Of a stretch of DNA of 64,000 nt, positions 18,701 through 27,575 are shown in pieces. A model generated the notes under the pieces. That model worked only from the letters and a program-made list of their open reading frames with translations. It ran no database searches and was not told the DNA's origin. Position 1 is the first letter of the stretch. The number at the start of each line of letters is the position of its first letter. The translations under genes were made by a program, and so were the position numbers. The stretch comes from Mycolicibacterium bacteremicum (GTDB lineage Bacteria; Actinomycetota; Actinomycetes; Mycobacteriales; Mycobacteriaceae). Where the stretch lies: assembly GCF_002086115.1 (NCBI RefSeq), contig NZ_MVHJ01000010.1, positions 124,001 to 188,000 on the forward strand. The letters are read 5' to 3'.

Positions 18701-19953
18701 GCCAATCCCCGACCGACCGTCTTCTTGAGGTCCTCGGCGTCGGGCACCGGGCCCGGGGTGAAGTAGCCGGCCGCCATCTTGGCGTCGATCTCGACACGGG
18801 CGTCCGCCGGGATCAGTTCATCGGGGATGTTGACCCGCTCCCCCACGCTGATCCCCGACCCGGTGATGGCGTCGTATTTCATATTGCTCATCGACACCAG
18901 CCGGTGGATCCGGGTGATGCCCAGCCAGTGCAACACATCGGGCATCAGTTCCTGGAATCGCATATCCTGCACGCCCGCAACACATTCGGTGCGGGCGAAA
19001 TACTGGTCGGCGGTGTCCCCACCGACCTGGCGCTTGCGGGCGTTGTAGACCAGGAACTTGGTGACCTCGCCGAGGGCGCGGCCCTCCTTGCGGGAGTAGG
19101 CGACCAAGCCCACCCCGCCGCGCTGGGTACCGGCGATGCATTCCTCGATGGCGTGTGTCAGATAGGGCCGACAGGTGCAGATGTCGGATCCGAAGACGTC
19201 GGAGCCATTGCACTCGTCGTGCACCCGCGCGGTCAGTTCTACGGCGGGATCGGCCAGATCGCGCGGGTCGCCGAAGATGTAGACCGTCTGACCACCGATG
19301 GGCGGCAGGAAGACCTCGAGATCCCCGCGGGTGACCAGCTCGGGGTACATGCCGCCGGTCTCCTCGAACAACGCCCGGCGCAGCGCCGCCTCGTCACACC
19401 CGAACCGGGCGGCCACCCCCGGCAGATACCAGACCGGTTCCACGGCGACCTTGGTGACCACCGCCGCGCCCCCGGCGAGCAGGATCCGGCCGTCCGGTCG
19501 CAGGCGCCCCTTCTGCAGGGCCTCGGCGATCTCGGGCAGCATGACGTGCGCCTTGGTCACCGCGATGGTGGGCCGGATGTCGTGGTCGGCGGCCAGCTGG
19601 TCGGCGAACACGTCGGCCACCGCGGCCCCCCAGGGGTCCAGGCTGACGATGGCGTCGGGGTTCTGCCATTGCGGGTAGGGGCCGATGACATCGGTGGGTG
19701 CGGTGTTGGTCAGGTCGGCGCGGTGCTGCGGGGAGAGCGCACCGGCGGCCACCGCCAGCGCCCGGTACACCCCGTAGGACCCGCTGTGCGTGCCGATCAC
19801 GTTGCGGTGCGCCCGGTTTCCCGTCGTCCCCACGATGGGCCCGCGTTCGGCGGGGGTGGGCGCGCCCCAGCGGATGGGCGGGGCCAGCGGACCCCCGCTG
19901 TGTGAGGTCAGCCGGATGTGGCGCGCGCCGGTGCGGTCGGTACCAGGTTCCAC
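18697..19953 (-). CDS. URC1-like GTP cyclohydrolase II homologue
   Basis: A 418-residue RibA-like protein. The zinc ligands of GTP cyclohydrolase II are present with exact spacing: C248-X10-C259-X-C261 within ECNGSDVFGSDICTC. A 200-residue N-terminal extension (TSHSGG..IRWGAPTPAERGP) and the lack of a RibB domain separate it from riboflavin RibA and match URC1 of the fungal uracil catabolic pathway. In that pathway the enzyme acts on a uracil nucleotide derivative, not on GTP; this is family knowledge, not shown here. GTG 19953 has GAGGAGG 7-8 nt upstream. It is first in urc1-urc4-upp-guaA and divergent from katA across 181 nt. Confidence 0.85.
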   Translation of the reverse strand: MEPGTDRTGARHIRLTSHSGGPLAPPIRWGAPTPAERGPIVGTTGNRAHRNVIGTHSGSYGVYRALAVAAGALSPQHRADLTNTAPTDVIGPYPQWQNPDAIVSLDPWGAAVADVFADQLAADHDIRPTIAVTKAHVMLPEIAEALQKGRLRPDGRILLAGGAAVVTKVAVEPVWYLPGVAARFGCDEAALRRALFEETGGMYPELVTRGDLEVFLPPIGGQTVYIFGDPRDLADPAVELTARVHDECNGSDVFGSDICTCRPYLTHAIEECIAGTQRGGVGLVAYSRKEGRALGEVTKFLVYNARKRQVGGDTADQYFARTECVAGVQDMRFQELMPDVLHWLGITRIHRLVSMSNMKYDAITGSGISVGERVNIPDELIPADARVEIDAKMAAGYFTPGPVPDAEDLKKTVGRGLA

Positions 19954-20134
19954 GTCGACTCCTCCTCGGCAGGCGTTGTCACCCGCATCGTATCAGCGCC
20001 GTCGCCACCCCACTGGACGAACGAATATCACAGTCCTACAACGCTATTCGACACAAACCGGGGGCAGGTGTCGTTTTCTGGACGAAAGGGTATAAGGCAG
20101 CGGCAGCCTGCAGTCACGCGCGAGAGGAGCCCCC

Positions 20135-21580
20135 GTGACGAACATCCAACCCAAGCCGACCACCACCGATGCCGGTATCCCGGTACCCAGTGACGAGCAC
20201 TCCCTGACCATCGGGCCGGACGGCCCGATCCTGCTCCAGGACCACTACCTGATCGAGCAGATGGCGAACTTCAACCGGGAACGCATCCCGGAGCGCCAGC
20301 CGCACGCCAAGGGCGGCGGGGCATTCGGTCATTTCGAGGTGACCCATGACGTCAGCGTCTACACCAAGGCCGCGTTCCTGCAGCCGGGCGCCAAGACCGA
20401 GACCATCGCCCGGTTCTCCACCGTCGCCGGCGAGCGTGGCAGCCCGGACACCTGGCGCGACCCCCGCGGATTCGCGGTCAAGTTCTACACCCCCGACGGC
20501 AACTTCGACATGGTCGGCAACAACACCCCGGTGTTCTTCATCCGCGACCCGCTCAAGTTCCAGCACTTCATCCGCTCGCAGAAGCGTCGCGCCGCCAACA
20601 ACCTGCGCGACCATGACATGCAGTGGGACTTCTGGACGCTGTCCCCAGAGTCGGCCCACCAGGTGACCTGGCTGATGGGTGACCGCGGGATCCCACGTAC
20701 CTGGCGGCACATGAACGGCTACTCCAGCCACACCTACAGCTGGATCAATGCCGCCGGCAAGATCTTCTGGGTCAAGTACCACTTCAAGTCCGACCAGGGC
20801 ATCGAGTTCTACACCCAGGACGAGGGCGACGAGATGGCAGGCAAGGACGGCGACGCCCACCAGCGCGACCTGTTCGACGCGATCGAGCGGGGCGACTTCC
20901 CGAGCTGGACGCTCAAGATGCAGATCATGCCGTTCGAGGACGCCAAGGACTACCGGTTCAATCCGTTCGACCTGACCAAGGTGTGGCCGCACGCCGACTA
21001 TCCGCTGATCGACGTCGGCAAGCTGACCCTGAACCGCAATGTCACCGACTATCACGCCGAGATGGAGCAGGCCGCGTTCGAACCGAACAACGCGGTACCC
21101 GGCACCGGGCTGAGCCCGGACAAGATGCTGCTGGCCCGTGGCTTCTCCTACTCCGACGCACACCGCGCCCGGCTCGGGGTGAACTATCGCCAGATTCCGG
21201 TGAACACCCCCAAGACCGAGGTGCACAGCTACTCCAAGGACGGCGCGATGCGGATCACCAACGTCACCGATCCGGTGTATGCGCCCAACTCCTACGGCGG
21301 CCCGGCGGCCGACCCGGCCCGCACCGCGGAGCCGCTGTGGCACGCCGACGGGGACATGGTGCGTGCGGCCTACAGCCTGCACGCCGAGGACGACGACTGG
21401 GGTCAGGCCGGCACGCTGGTGCGCGATGTGCTCGACGACGCGGCGCGCGATCGGCTGGTGTCCAACATCGCCGGACACCTCTCCGACGGGGTGTCCGATC
21501 CGGTGCTGCAGCGCGCCTTCGAATACTGGCGCAATGTGGACAAGGACCTCGGCGACCGCATCGAGGCAGCCGTCAAGTAG
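20135..21580 (+). CDS. katA: Monofunctional heme catalase, small-subunit type
   Basis: A 481-residue cytosolic catalase that breaks hydrogen peroxide into water and oxygen. Catalytic H57 (in [13 protein letters not shown]), N130 ([10 protein letters not shown]) and the proximal heme ligand Y351 ([10 protein letters not shown]) are all present. The length fits clade 3 small-subunit catalases without the C-terminal flavodoxin-like domain. The GTG start has GAGAGGAG upstream. A TATAAG -10-like box lies at 20091-20096, and CTGGACGAA occurs twice in the leader region (20013-20021 and 20078-20086), possibly sites for an oxidative-stress regulator. A long hairpin follows the stop. Confidence 0.96.
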   Translation: MTNIQPKPTTTDAGIPVPSDEHSLTIGPDGPILLQDHYLIEQMANFNRERIPERQPHAKGGGAFGHFEVTHDVSVYTKAAFLQPGAKTETIARFSTVAGERGSPDTWRDPRGFAVKFYTPDGNFDMVGNNTPVFFIRDPLKFQHFIRSQKRRAANNLRDHDMQWDFWTLSPESAHQVTWLMGDRGIPRTWRHMNGYSSHTYSWINAAGKIFWVKYHFKSDQGIEFYTQDEGDEMAGKDGDAHQRDLFDAIERGDFPSWTLKMQIMPFEDAKDYRFNPFDLTKVWPHADYPLIDVGKLTLNRNVTDYHAEMEQAAFEPNNAVPGTGLSPDKMLLARGFSYSDAHRARLGVNYRQIPVNTPKTEVHSYSKDGAMRITNVTDPVYAPNSYGGPAADPARTAEPLWHADGDMVRAAYSLHAEDDDWGQAGTLVRDVLDDAARDRLVSNIAGHLSDGVSDPVLQRAFEYWRNVDKDLGDRIEAAVK

Positions 21581-21585
21581 CCGCT

Positions 21586-21639
21586 GACGGTGCGCTCAGA
21601 TCGAGAAAACCGCGAGGTTCTCGATCTGAGCGCACCGTC
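21586..21639. terminator. Long perfect hairpin between katA and choD
   Basis: Perfect 22-bp arms (21586-21607 and 21618-21639) with a 10-nt loop, centred between the convergent stops of katA (21580) and choD (21651). Arm starts GACGGTGCGCTCAG. No U-tract on either side; probably a bidirectional terminator. Confidence 0.8.
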
Positions 21640-21650
21640 GCTGCGTGGTT

Positions 21651-23396
21651 CTATGCAGAGGGCGTCAGCTTCGAGACCGGGGTGATGGGCAGCCGACGCA
21701 GCCCCGCGGGGGCCTCGACCGGCACCACCGGTTTGACCGGCTCGATCGGGTCCAGCCGACGGTAGGGCTCGCCCTGCGCCGGACGCAGATCGGCCTCACC
21801 CTTGTTCGGCCACAGCGCGGCGGCCCGCTCGGCCTGCGCGGTGATCGACAGCGACGGGTTCACGCCGAGGTTCGCCGAGATCGCGGCACCGTCGGTGACA
21901 TAGAGCGTCGGGTAGTTGTAGACGCGGTGGTAGGGATCGATGACGCCGTGCTCGGGGCTGTCGCCGATCGCCGCGCCACCGAGGAAGTGCGCGGTGAGCG
22001 GGATGTTGAACAACTCGCCCCAGGTACCGCCGGCCACCCCGTCGATCTTCTCGGCGATGCGGCGGGTGACCTCGTTGCCCGCCGGGATCCAGCTCGGGTT
22101 GGGCAGGCCGTGGCCCTGCTTGCTGTCGAGCATGCGGTACCCGAACCAGGTCTTGCGGGTGAACGTCGTGATCGAGTTGTCCAGGTGCTGCATGACGAGC
22201 GCGATCATGGTGCGCTCACTCCAGCGTCGCGGATTGAGCAGTCGCAAGGTGCCCCGCCGGTCGTTGCGGGCGGTCTCCAGCAACTGTTTCCAGCGCGGCA
22301 CGTCGGTGCCCTCGGGGCCGGTGCCGTCGGTCATCAGCGTCTGCAGCAGACCCATCGCGTTGGACCCCTTGCCGTACCGGCACGGCTCGACGTGGGTGTC
22401 GGCGGTCGGGTGGATCGACGAGGTGATGGCCACGCCCTGGGTCAGGTTGAGGTCGTCGCCGACGGTGAGCCGCCCGGCCCCCACGATCGACTCCGAGTTG
22501 GTGCGGGTCAGCACGCCCAGCCGGGGCGACAGCTTGTCCAGTTTTCCGTGGTCCCGCATCCGGAACAGCAGCTTCTGGGTGCCGTAGGTACCGGCCGCCA
22601 GGATCAGATGGTTGGCGGTGAACGTCTTCTTGCGGCGGCGCAGCTTGCCGCCGGTGCGCACGGTGTGCACCTCCCAGACGCCGTCGGGGCGCTGGGAGAA
22701 CTCGCGCACCGAGGTCAGCGGGTGCACCTGCGCGCCGGCGCTCTCGGCCAGGCCGAGGTAGTTCTTCAGCAGCGTGTTCTTGGCGCCGTGCCGGCAGCCG
22801 GTCATGCATTCACCGCATTCGATACAACCGGTGCGCGATGGCCCGGCACCGCCGAAGTACGGGTCGGGCACGGTCTTACCCGGTGTCTTCTCGCCGTTCT
22901 CGCCGAAGAACACGCCGACCGGGGTCGGCACGAAGGTGTCCCCGACGCCCATGTCGTCGGCGACCTCCTTCATGATCCGGTCGGCGTCGGTGAACGTCGG
23001 ATTGGTGACCACGCCGAGCATGCGCTTGGCCTGGTCGTAGTGCGGCAGCAACTCGGACTGCCAATCGGTGATGTCCCTCCACTGCGGGTCGTTGAAGAAC
23101 GGCGCGGGCGGGACGTAGAGCGTGTTCGCGTAGTTCAGGGAGCCGCCGCCGACACCGGCGCCGGCCAGGATCATCACGTTGCGCAGCAGATGGATGCGCT
23201 GGATGCCGTACATGCCGAACTGCGGTGCCCACAGGAACTTGCGCAGGTTCCACGAGGTCTTGGCGAAGTCGGCGTCAGCAAACCGTCGACCGGCCTCAAG
23301 CACACCGACGCGGTACCCCTTCTCGGTGAGCCGCAGGGCGCTGACACTGCCGCCGAATCCTGAGCCGATGATCAGAACGTCGTAATCGGGCTGCAT
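21651..23396 (-). CDS. choD: GMC-type oxidoreductase, ChoD cholesterol oxidase homologue
   Basis: A 581-residue FAD-dependent GMC oxidoreductase. The dinucleotide motif GSGFGGS is near residue 11, and LAGAGVGGGSLNYANTLY covers the FAD/GMC signature (about residues 78-96). A cysteine-rich block CIECGECMTGC (near residue 195) has ferredoxin-like CxxCxxCxxxC spacing. The C-terminus has the GMC HxN-like region (HFLGGAAIGD, TDGAAISANLGVNPSLSI). Annotated as cholesterol oxidase in M. tuberculosis (Rv3409c), but true steroid oxidation by this family is disputed. ATG 23396 lies 6 nt after CATAAT, so the mRNA may be leaderless. A short Pro-rich tail follows the catalytic domain. Confidence 0.88.
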   Translation of the reverse strand: MQPDYDVLIIGSGFGGSVSALRLTEKGYRVGVLEAGRRFADADFAKTSWNLRKFLWAPQFGMYGIQRIHLLRNVMILAGAGVGGGSLNYANTLYVPPAPFFNDPQWRDITDWQSELLPHYDQAKRMLGVVTNPTFTDADRIMKEVADDMGVGDTFVPTPVGVFFGENGEKTPGKTVPDPYFGGAGPSRTGCIECGECMTGCRHGAKNTLLKNYLGLAESAGAQVHPLTSVREFSQRPDGVWEVHTVRTGGKLRRRKKTFTANHLILAAGTYGTQKLLFRMRDHGKLDKLSPRLGVLTRTNSESIVGAGRLTVGDDLNLTQGVAITSSIHPTADTHVEPCRYGKGSNAMGLLQTLMTDGTGPEGTDVPRWKQLLETARNDRRGTLRLLNPRRWSERTMIALVMQHLDNSITTFTRKTWFGYRMLDSKQGHGLPNPSWIPAGNEVTRRIAEKIDGVAGGTWGELFNIPLTAHFLGGAAIGDSPEHGVIDPYHRVYNYPTLYVTDGAAISANLGVNPSLSITAQAERAAALWPNKGEADLRPAQGEPYRRLDPIEPVKPVVPVEAPAGLRRLPITPVSKLTPSA

Positions 23397-23402
23397 GACG
23401 CC

Positions 23403-23408
23403 ATTATG
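23403..23408 (-). promoter_or_regulatory. -10 box for a probable leaderless choD mRNA
   Basis: CATAAT on the minus strand, five of six bases of the consensus, then 6 nt (GGCGTC) and the choD ATG. No good -35 is seen. No ribosome site precedes the ATG, which supports a leaderless start. Confidence 0.55.
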
Positions 23409-23478
23409 GACCTACCGATGGGTAACTAGCTAGACAGGGAGCCCTAACTTGTAAAGGAAATGTCGTCGGCCCTGCCGC

Positions 23479-24978
23479 TCACAGCCCGTCCGCCAAATGG
23501 TGATAGACCGCGTTCCACCGCAACTCCCGCTGGAAACCGTACGGCTCGGTGCCCGCGCCGATGGTGACCAGTTCGGTTCCGAGGATCATCGACAGATCTC
23601 GCAGCGCCGACAGCGGTGCCGCGCTGGTCAGCACCGTGTGGTGCGGCCCGCCGGCCATCAGCCAGGCCTCGGTGGAGGTCGACCATGAGGGCTGCGGCTC
23701 CCACACCGCACAGGCCACCGGCAGGCTGCGCAGCGGGGCGGGCGGCTCGATGACCCGCACCTCGTTGGCGACCAGCCGGAATCGCCCGCCCAGATCGCAG
23801 ATGCCCAGCACCACCGCGTCCCCGGGCGCCGCCGTGAACCGCATCCGGACCGGGTCTTCGCGGCCGCCGATGGCCAGTGGGTGCGCTTCCACGGTCGGGG
23901 TCTGTGCGGCGATGCTCGGACACACCTCGAGCATGTGGGCTCCCAGGATCGTCTCCGCGCCGCGGGTCAGGTCATAGGTGTAGTCCTCCATGAAGGACGT
24001 GCCACCGGGCAGTCCGCGCGACATCGTCTTGACGGCCCGGACCATGGCGGCGGTCTTCCAATCACCCTCGGCTCCGAAGCCGTAGCCGTCGGCCATCAGG
24101 CGTTGCACGGCGATCCCGGGCAGCTGGCGCAGCCCACCGAGATCCTCGAAGTTGGTCGTGAACGCACCGAAGCGCCCGTCTTCGAGGAATTGCCGCAGGC
24201 CGATCTCGATCCGCGCGGCCTCCCGCAGGGTGTCGTGCCGGGCGCCGCCGCGACACAGCTCGTCGGCGACCCGGTAGCGGTCCTGGTATTCCTCGACGAG
24301 CTTGTCGATGTCGGTGTCTGCCGCGGCCTCGACGGAGGCCACCAGATCGTTGATCGAGTAGGAGTTCACCGAGACGCCGAACCGCGACTCGGCCTCCACC
24401 TTGTCGCCCTCGGTGACCGCGACATCGCGCATGTTGTCCCCGAATCGGGCCAGTCGCAGACCACGCAGATCGGCTGCCGCCAGCGCCGCGCGCGCCCAGG
24501 ACCCGATACGCGTCGTCGTCTCGGCGTTGTCCACGTGGCCGGCGATGGTGGCCCGGGACACCGCCAACCGGGTTTGGATGTAGCCGAACTCGCGGTCACC
24601 GTGCGCCGCCTGGTTCAAATTCATGAAGTCCATGTCAATGGTGTCCCAGGGGATCTCGACACCGAACTGGGTGTGGAAGTGTAGCAGCGGGCGGCGCAAC
24701 GCGTTCAGGCCGCGGATCCACATCTTGGCCGGCGAGAACGTGTGCATCCAGGCGATGACGCCGATGCAGGTGTCGTCGGCGCTGGCGTCACTCAGTAACC
24801 GGTAGATCGAATCTGCTTCGGTGACCACGGGTTTCCACACCACTGCCGTCGGCAGGTCCGGGCTGGCGTCGAGCCGGTCGGCGATACTGCGCGACTGTTC
24901 GGCGACCTGGTCCAGGATTTCCTGGCCGTACAGCGACTGGCTGCCGGTGACGAACCAGATCTCTTGCGGTTGTGACAT
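23479..24978 (-). CDS. araA: L-arabinose isomerase
   Basis: A 499-residue cytosolic enzyme that converts L-arabinose to L-ribulose. N-terminus [13 protein letters not shown] and the stretches [21 protein letters not shown] and [17 protein letters not shown] are typical AraA blocks; [14 protein letters not shown] and the metal-ligand region ([17 protein letters not shown]) are also seen. Length matches the family (about 500). Its ATG shares one base with the araD stop (TGATG). It is the last gene of araB-araD-araA, with choD 82 nt downstream on the same strand. Confidence 0.97.
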   Translation of the reverse strand: MSQPQEIWFVTGSQSLYGQEILDQVAEQSRSIADRLDASPDLPTAVVWKPVVTEADSIYRLLSDASADDTCIGVIAWMHTFSPAKMWIRGLNALRRPLLHFHTQFGVEIPWDTIDMDFMNLNQAAHGDREFGYIQTRLAVSRATIAGHVDNAETTTRIGSWARAALAAADLRGLRLARFGDNMRDVAVTEGDKVEAESRFGVSVNSYSINDLVASVEAAADTDIDKLVEEYQDRYRVADELCRGGARHDTLREAARIEIGLRQFLEDGRFGAFTTNFEDLGGLRQLPGIAVQRLMADGYGFGAEGDWKTAAMVRAVKTMSRGLPGGTSFMEDYTYDLTRGAETILGAHMLEVCPSIAAQTPTVEAHPLAIGGREDPVRMRFTAAPGDAVVLGICDLGGRFRLVANEVRVIEPPAPLRSLPVACAVWEPQPSWSTSTEAWLMAGGPHHTVLTSAAPLSALRDLSMILGTELVTIGAGTEPYGFQRELRWNAVYHHLADGL

Positions 24979-25661
24979 CAGTCTTCTTTCTGGCCGTAGA
25001 CGTTCTGGTAGCGCTCGAACAGGGCGGTGACGGCCGCGCCCGGCAGCGCTTCGGGACTGCCGAGCTGACGGCTGATGAACGCGGTGCGGGCGACGTCCTC
25101 GAGCATGACGGCGGCCTTCACCGCCGCCAGGGCCGTCGGACCGATGGTGAACGGGCCGTGACTGCGCATCAGCACCGCCGCGGATCTGCTGCTGCGCAGT
25201 GTTTCCACGATGCCGCGGCCGATCGAGTCATCGCCGATCGGCGCGAACGGACCGACCGGGATGTCGCCGCCGAACTCGTCGGCGATCATGGTCAGCACAC
25301 ACGGGATCGGCTCCCCGGCCGCCGCCCAGGCGGTGGCGTACGTGGAGTGCGTGTGCACCACCCCGCCGACCTCGGGCATGTGCCGGTAGACATACGCGTG
25401 CGCGGCGGTATCCGAGGAGGGCGCGAGGTCCCCGTCGACGAGCTCGCCGTCCAACGTGCAGACCACCATGTGCTCGGGTTGCATTGCATCGTAGGAGATC
25501 CCGGAGGGTTTGATCACCATGAGATCCCGACCGGGCACCCGGGCCGAGACATTGCCTGCGGTCCAGATCACCAGCTGATAGCGGATCAGTTCGGTGTGCA
25601 GCTCGCACACCTGGCGTCGCAGATCGGTGATGATCTGCGAGACTTCCGATGTCACCGTCAT
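24978..25661 (-). CDS. araD: L-ribulose-5-phosphate 4-epimerase
   Basis: A 227-residue class II aldolase-fold enzyme that turns L-ribulose 5-phosphate into D-xylulose 5-phosphate. Marks: [22 protein letters not shown] (phosphate and sugar binding), [11 protein letters not shown] with two zinc-binding histidines, and HGPFTIG with a third. ATG 25661 overlaps the araB stop by 4 nt (ATGA) and has GGTGGGAG upstream; the open frame extends further into araB but that part is not AraD-like. The stop overlaps araA by 1 nt, so translation of all three genes is coupled. Confidence 0.96.
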   Translation of the reverse strand: MTVTSEVSQIITDLRRQVCELHTELIRYQLVIWTAGNVSARVPGRDLMVIKPSGISYDAMQPEHMVVCTLDGELVDGDLAPSSDTAAHAYVYRHMPEVGGVVHTHSTYATAWAAAGEPIPCVLTMIADEFGGDIPVGPFAPIGDDSIGRGIVETLRSSRSAAVLMRSHGPFTIGPTALAAVKAAVMLEDVARTAFISRQLGSPEALPGAAVTALFERYQNVYGQKED

Positions 25662-27373
25662 CGGGCGACTCCCACCTTCTCGTCGTCGGCGGCCGCCGCA
25701 CGCAGTGCGCGCAGCCGGCGCATCATCGGGTTGCCGCGGCCGAACCATTCGTGCAGCGCGACATATTCGGCATAGAGCGCGTCGTAGCGGGCCACGTTCT
25801 CGGCAATCGGCATGAACGCGTTGGCCGTTCGTCCACCCATCCGCGCCGAGGCGGTCGGGACGTCCGGATAGACGCCGGCGGCGGTGGCGGCATGGATGGC
25901 GGCGCCCAAGGCCGGCGCCTGCGCCGAGGTCACGCAGGACAGCGGCAGGCCGGTGACGTCGGCGTAGATCTGCATCAGTAGGTGGTTCTTCATGAGTCCA
26001 CCGGCCACCACCAGTTCGTCGACCGGAACGCCTGCGCCGACGAATGTCTCGATGATCATCCGGGTCCCGAATGCGGTCGCCTCCAGCAGCGCCCGGTACT
26101 GGTCGACGCAGGTGGTCTCCAGTGTCTGCCCGACGATCACCCCGGACAGGTGATGATCGACGAGCACCGAGCGGTTACCGCTGTGCCAGTCCAGCGCGAC
26201 CAGTCCGTGCCGGCCGATCTGCTGGCGGGCGGCCAGCGCGGAGAGGTGCTCGTGAACGGAGATGCCCTGTGCGGCGGCGGCGCGTACGAACTGCTCGGGC
26301 ACGTTGTTCTCGATGAACCAGGCGAAGATGTCCCCCACGCCCGATTGGCCGGCCTCATAACCCCACAGCCCCATGGTGATTCCGCCGTCGACCACGCCAC
26401 ACATCCCGGGGACATGCCGCACCTCTCGACCGTTCATCACATGACATGTCGAGGTGCCCATGATGGCGACCAGACGGCCCGGTTCGGCGGCGTCGGCAGC
26501 CGCGACGGTGACGTGCGCGTCGATGTTGCCCACCGCCACCGCGATTCCGGCGGGCAGCCCCGTCCAGGCGGCGGCCTGGGCCGTCAGCGTGCCGGCAGCG
26601 GCACCGAGGGCCGCGATGGGTTGCTCGATCTTGTCGGCGACGAAATCGGCGAAGGCCGGATCCAGAGCCGCCAGGAACTCACGCGTCGGGTAGGCGCCGT
26701 CCTGTCGGATCGCCTTGTAGCCGGCCGTGCTGACGTTGCGCACGTAACGGCCGGTGAGCTGCCAGACGATCCAGTCGGCCCCCTCCACGAAGGCGTCGAT
26801 CGCCGCATAGATCTCGGGATCCTCGTCCAGGATCTGCAGCCCCTTGGCTAATTCCCATTCGCTGGAGATGAATCCGCCGTACCGGGGCAGCCAGGCCTCG
26901 GCCCGCTCGGCGGCCAGCGCATTGATGCGGTCGGCCTGTGGCTGGGCGGCGTGATGGCGCCACAGCTTCGCATAGGCGTGCGGGCGATCGGCGAATTCGG
27001 GCAATTGGCAGAGCGGTGTGCCGTCGCGGCGGGCCGCGACCATGGTGCACGCGGTGAAATCCGTACCGACGCCGATGACGTCGGCCGGGTCGATGCCCGC
27101 CGCGGCAACCGCCTCGGGCACCGCGTACCGCAGCACGTCCACATAGTCCTCGGGTACCTGCAGGGCGTAGTCGGGCGGAAGACGTACCCCGCGCTGCCCG
27201 GGCAACTCCTCGGTCAGCACCCCGTGCCGGTAGGCATGCTCGGCGGCCGCGAGTTCCCGCCCGTCGGCGACCCGGACCACCAATGCCCTGCCGGACAAGG
27301 TGCCGAAGTCGATGCCGACCACATACTTGTGCGCGCTCGATGGCGCCGCCCCGCGCGGTGTGTCCTGACTCAC
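25658..27373 (-). CDS. araB: L-ribulokinase
   Basis: A 571-residue FGGY-family kinase that phosphorylates L-ribulose with ATP. N-terminal phosphate loop VVGIDFGTLSGRA, the substrate region GTDFTAC, and the C-terminal ATP site GGLMKNHLLMQIYADV are present. I place the start at GTG 27373 (MSQDTPRG): the -10 box TAACAT ends at 27381, 7 nt upstream, so the message probably begins at this codon without a leader; a TTG at 27379 is also open. The -10 lies inside a LacI-type operator. First gene of araB-araD-araA, divergent from lacI. Confidence 0.95.
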   Translation of the reverse strand: MSQDTPRGAAPSSAHKYVVGIDFGTLSGRALVVRVADGRELAAAEHAYRHGVLTEELPGQRGVRLPPDYALQVPEDYVDVLRYAVPEAVAAAGIDPADVIGVGTDFTACTMVAARRDGTPLCQLPEFADRPHAYAKLWRHHAAQPQADRINALAAERAEAWLPRYGGFISSEWELAKGLQILDEDPEIYAAIDAFVEGADWIVWQLTGRYVRNVSTAGYKAIRQDGAYPTREFLAALDPAFADFVADKIEQPIAALGAAAGTLTAQAAAWTGLPAGIAVAVGNIDAHVTVAAADAAEPGRLVAIMGTSTCHVMNGREVRHVPGMCGVVDGGITMGLWGYEAGQSGVGDIFAWFIENNVPEQFVRAAAAQGISVHEHLSALAARQQIGRHGLVALDWHSGNRSVLVDHHLSGVIVGQTLETTCVDQYRALLEATAFGTRMIIETFVGAGVPVDELVVAGGLMKNHLLMQIYADVTGLPLSCVTSAQAPALGAAIHAATAAGVYPDVPTASARMGGRTANAFMPIAENVARYDALYAEYVALHEWFGRGNPMMRRLRALRAAAADDEKVGVAR

Positions 27374-27380
27374 AAGCAAA

Positions 27381-27410
27381 ATGTTAACGTGAACATTGGG
27401 CGGCGGTCAA
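27381..27410 (-). promoter_or_regulatory. araB promoter with overlapping LacI-type operator
   Basis: On the minus strand TTGACC (27405-27410), an 18-nt spacer and TAACAT (27381-27386). The 16-bp near-palindrome ATGTTAACGTGAACAT (27381-27396, + strand) covers the -10 box, with one mismatched pair. The araB GTG follows after 7 nt. Binding should block transcription directly. Confidence 0.75.
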
Positions 27411-27455
27411 CACGCCCCTGCCTGCGAAACCCACTGGTAAAACCGGTCTGAGGTG

Positions 27456-27485
27456 TTGACCGCGGCATTTAGTGATCGTTAACAT
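27456..27485 (+). promoter_or_regulatory. lacI promoter with LacI-type operator
   Basis: TTGACC (27456-27461), an 18-nt spacer and TAACAT (27480-27485): the same boxes and spacing as the divergent araB promoter. The -10 sits in GTGATCGTTAACA, one base off the site at the sugar-transport operon. The predicted start of transcription is the A of an ATG at 27492. Suggests autoregulation. Confidence 0.75.
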
Positions 27486-27491
27486 ACTCGA

Positions 27492-27575
27492 ATGATGGAC
27501 TGGCCGGCGTCGTCGGCACCAACAAGGATCGACGCGCACACCGTTGCGCGTGTCCCGGCACCGGCGGACCGATGA
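27492..27575 (+). CDS. 27-codon leader ORF coupled to lacI
   Basis: A short ORF too small for normal gene calling. It starts with ATGATGGAC exactly 7 nt after the lacI -10 box, so it would be the first codon of a leaderless mRNA. It runs 27 codons (MMDWPASSAPTRID...) and its TGA overlaps the lacI ATG as ATGA (27572-27575). That overlap, and the poor ribosome site of lacI, suggest lacI is translated by coupling to this leader. No known peptide motif is visible. Not shown to be expressed. Confidence 0.6.
   Translation: MMDWPASSAPTRIDAHTVARVPAPADR

Noticed and set aside
16818..20134. Purine or pyrimidine riboswitch near guaA, upp or urc1
   Set aside because: Gaps before guaA and upp are 17 and 27 nt, and the urc1 upstream region shows no conserved riboswitch core.
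23397..23478. Insertion boundary or att site between araA and choD
   Set aside because: No direct repeat was found that matches the other end of the sugar island near 35.8-36.0 kb, and no integrase or tRNA is present.
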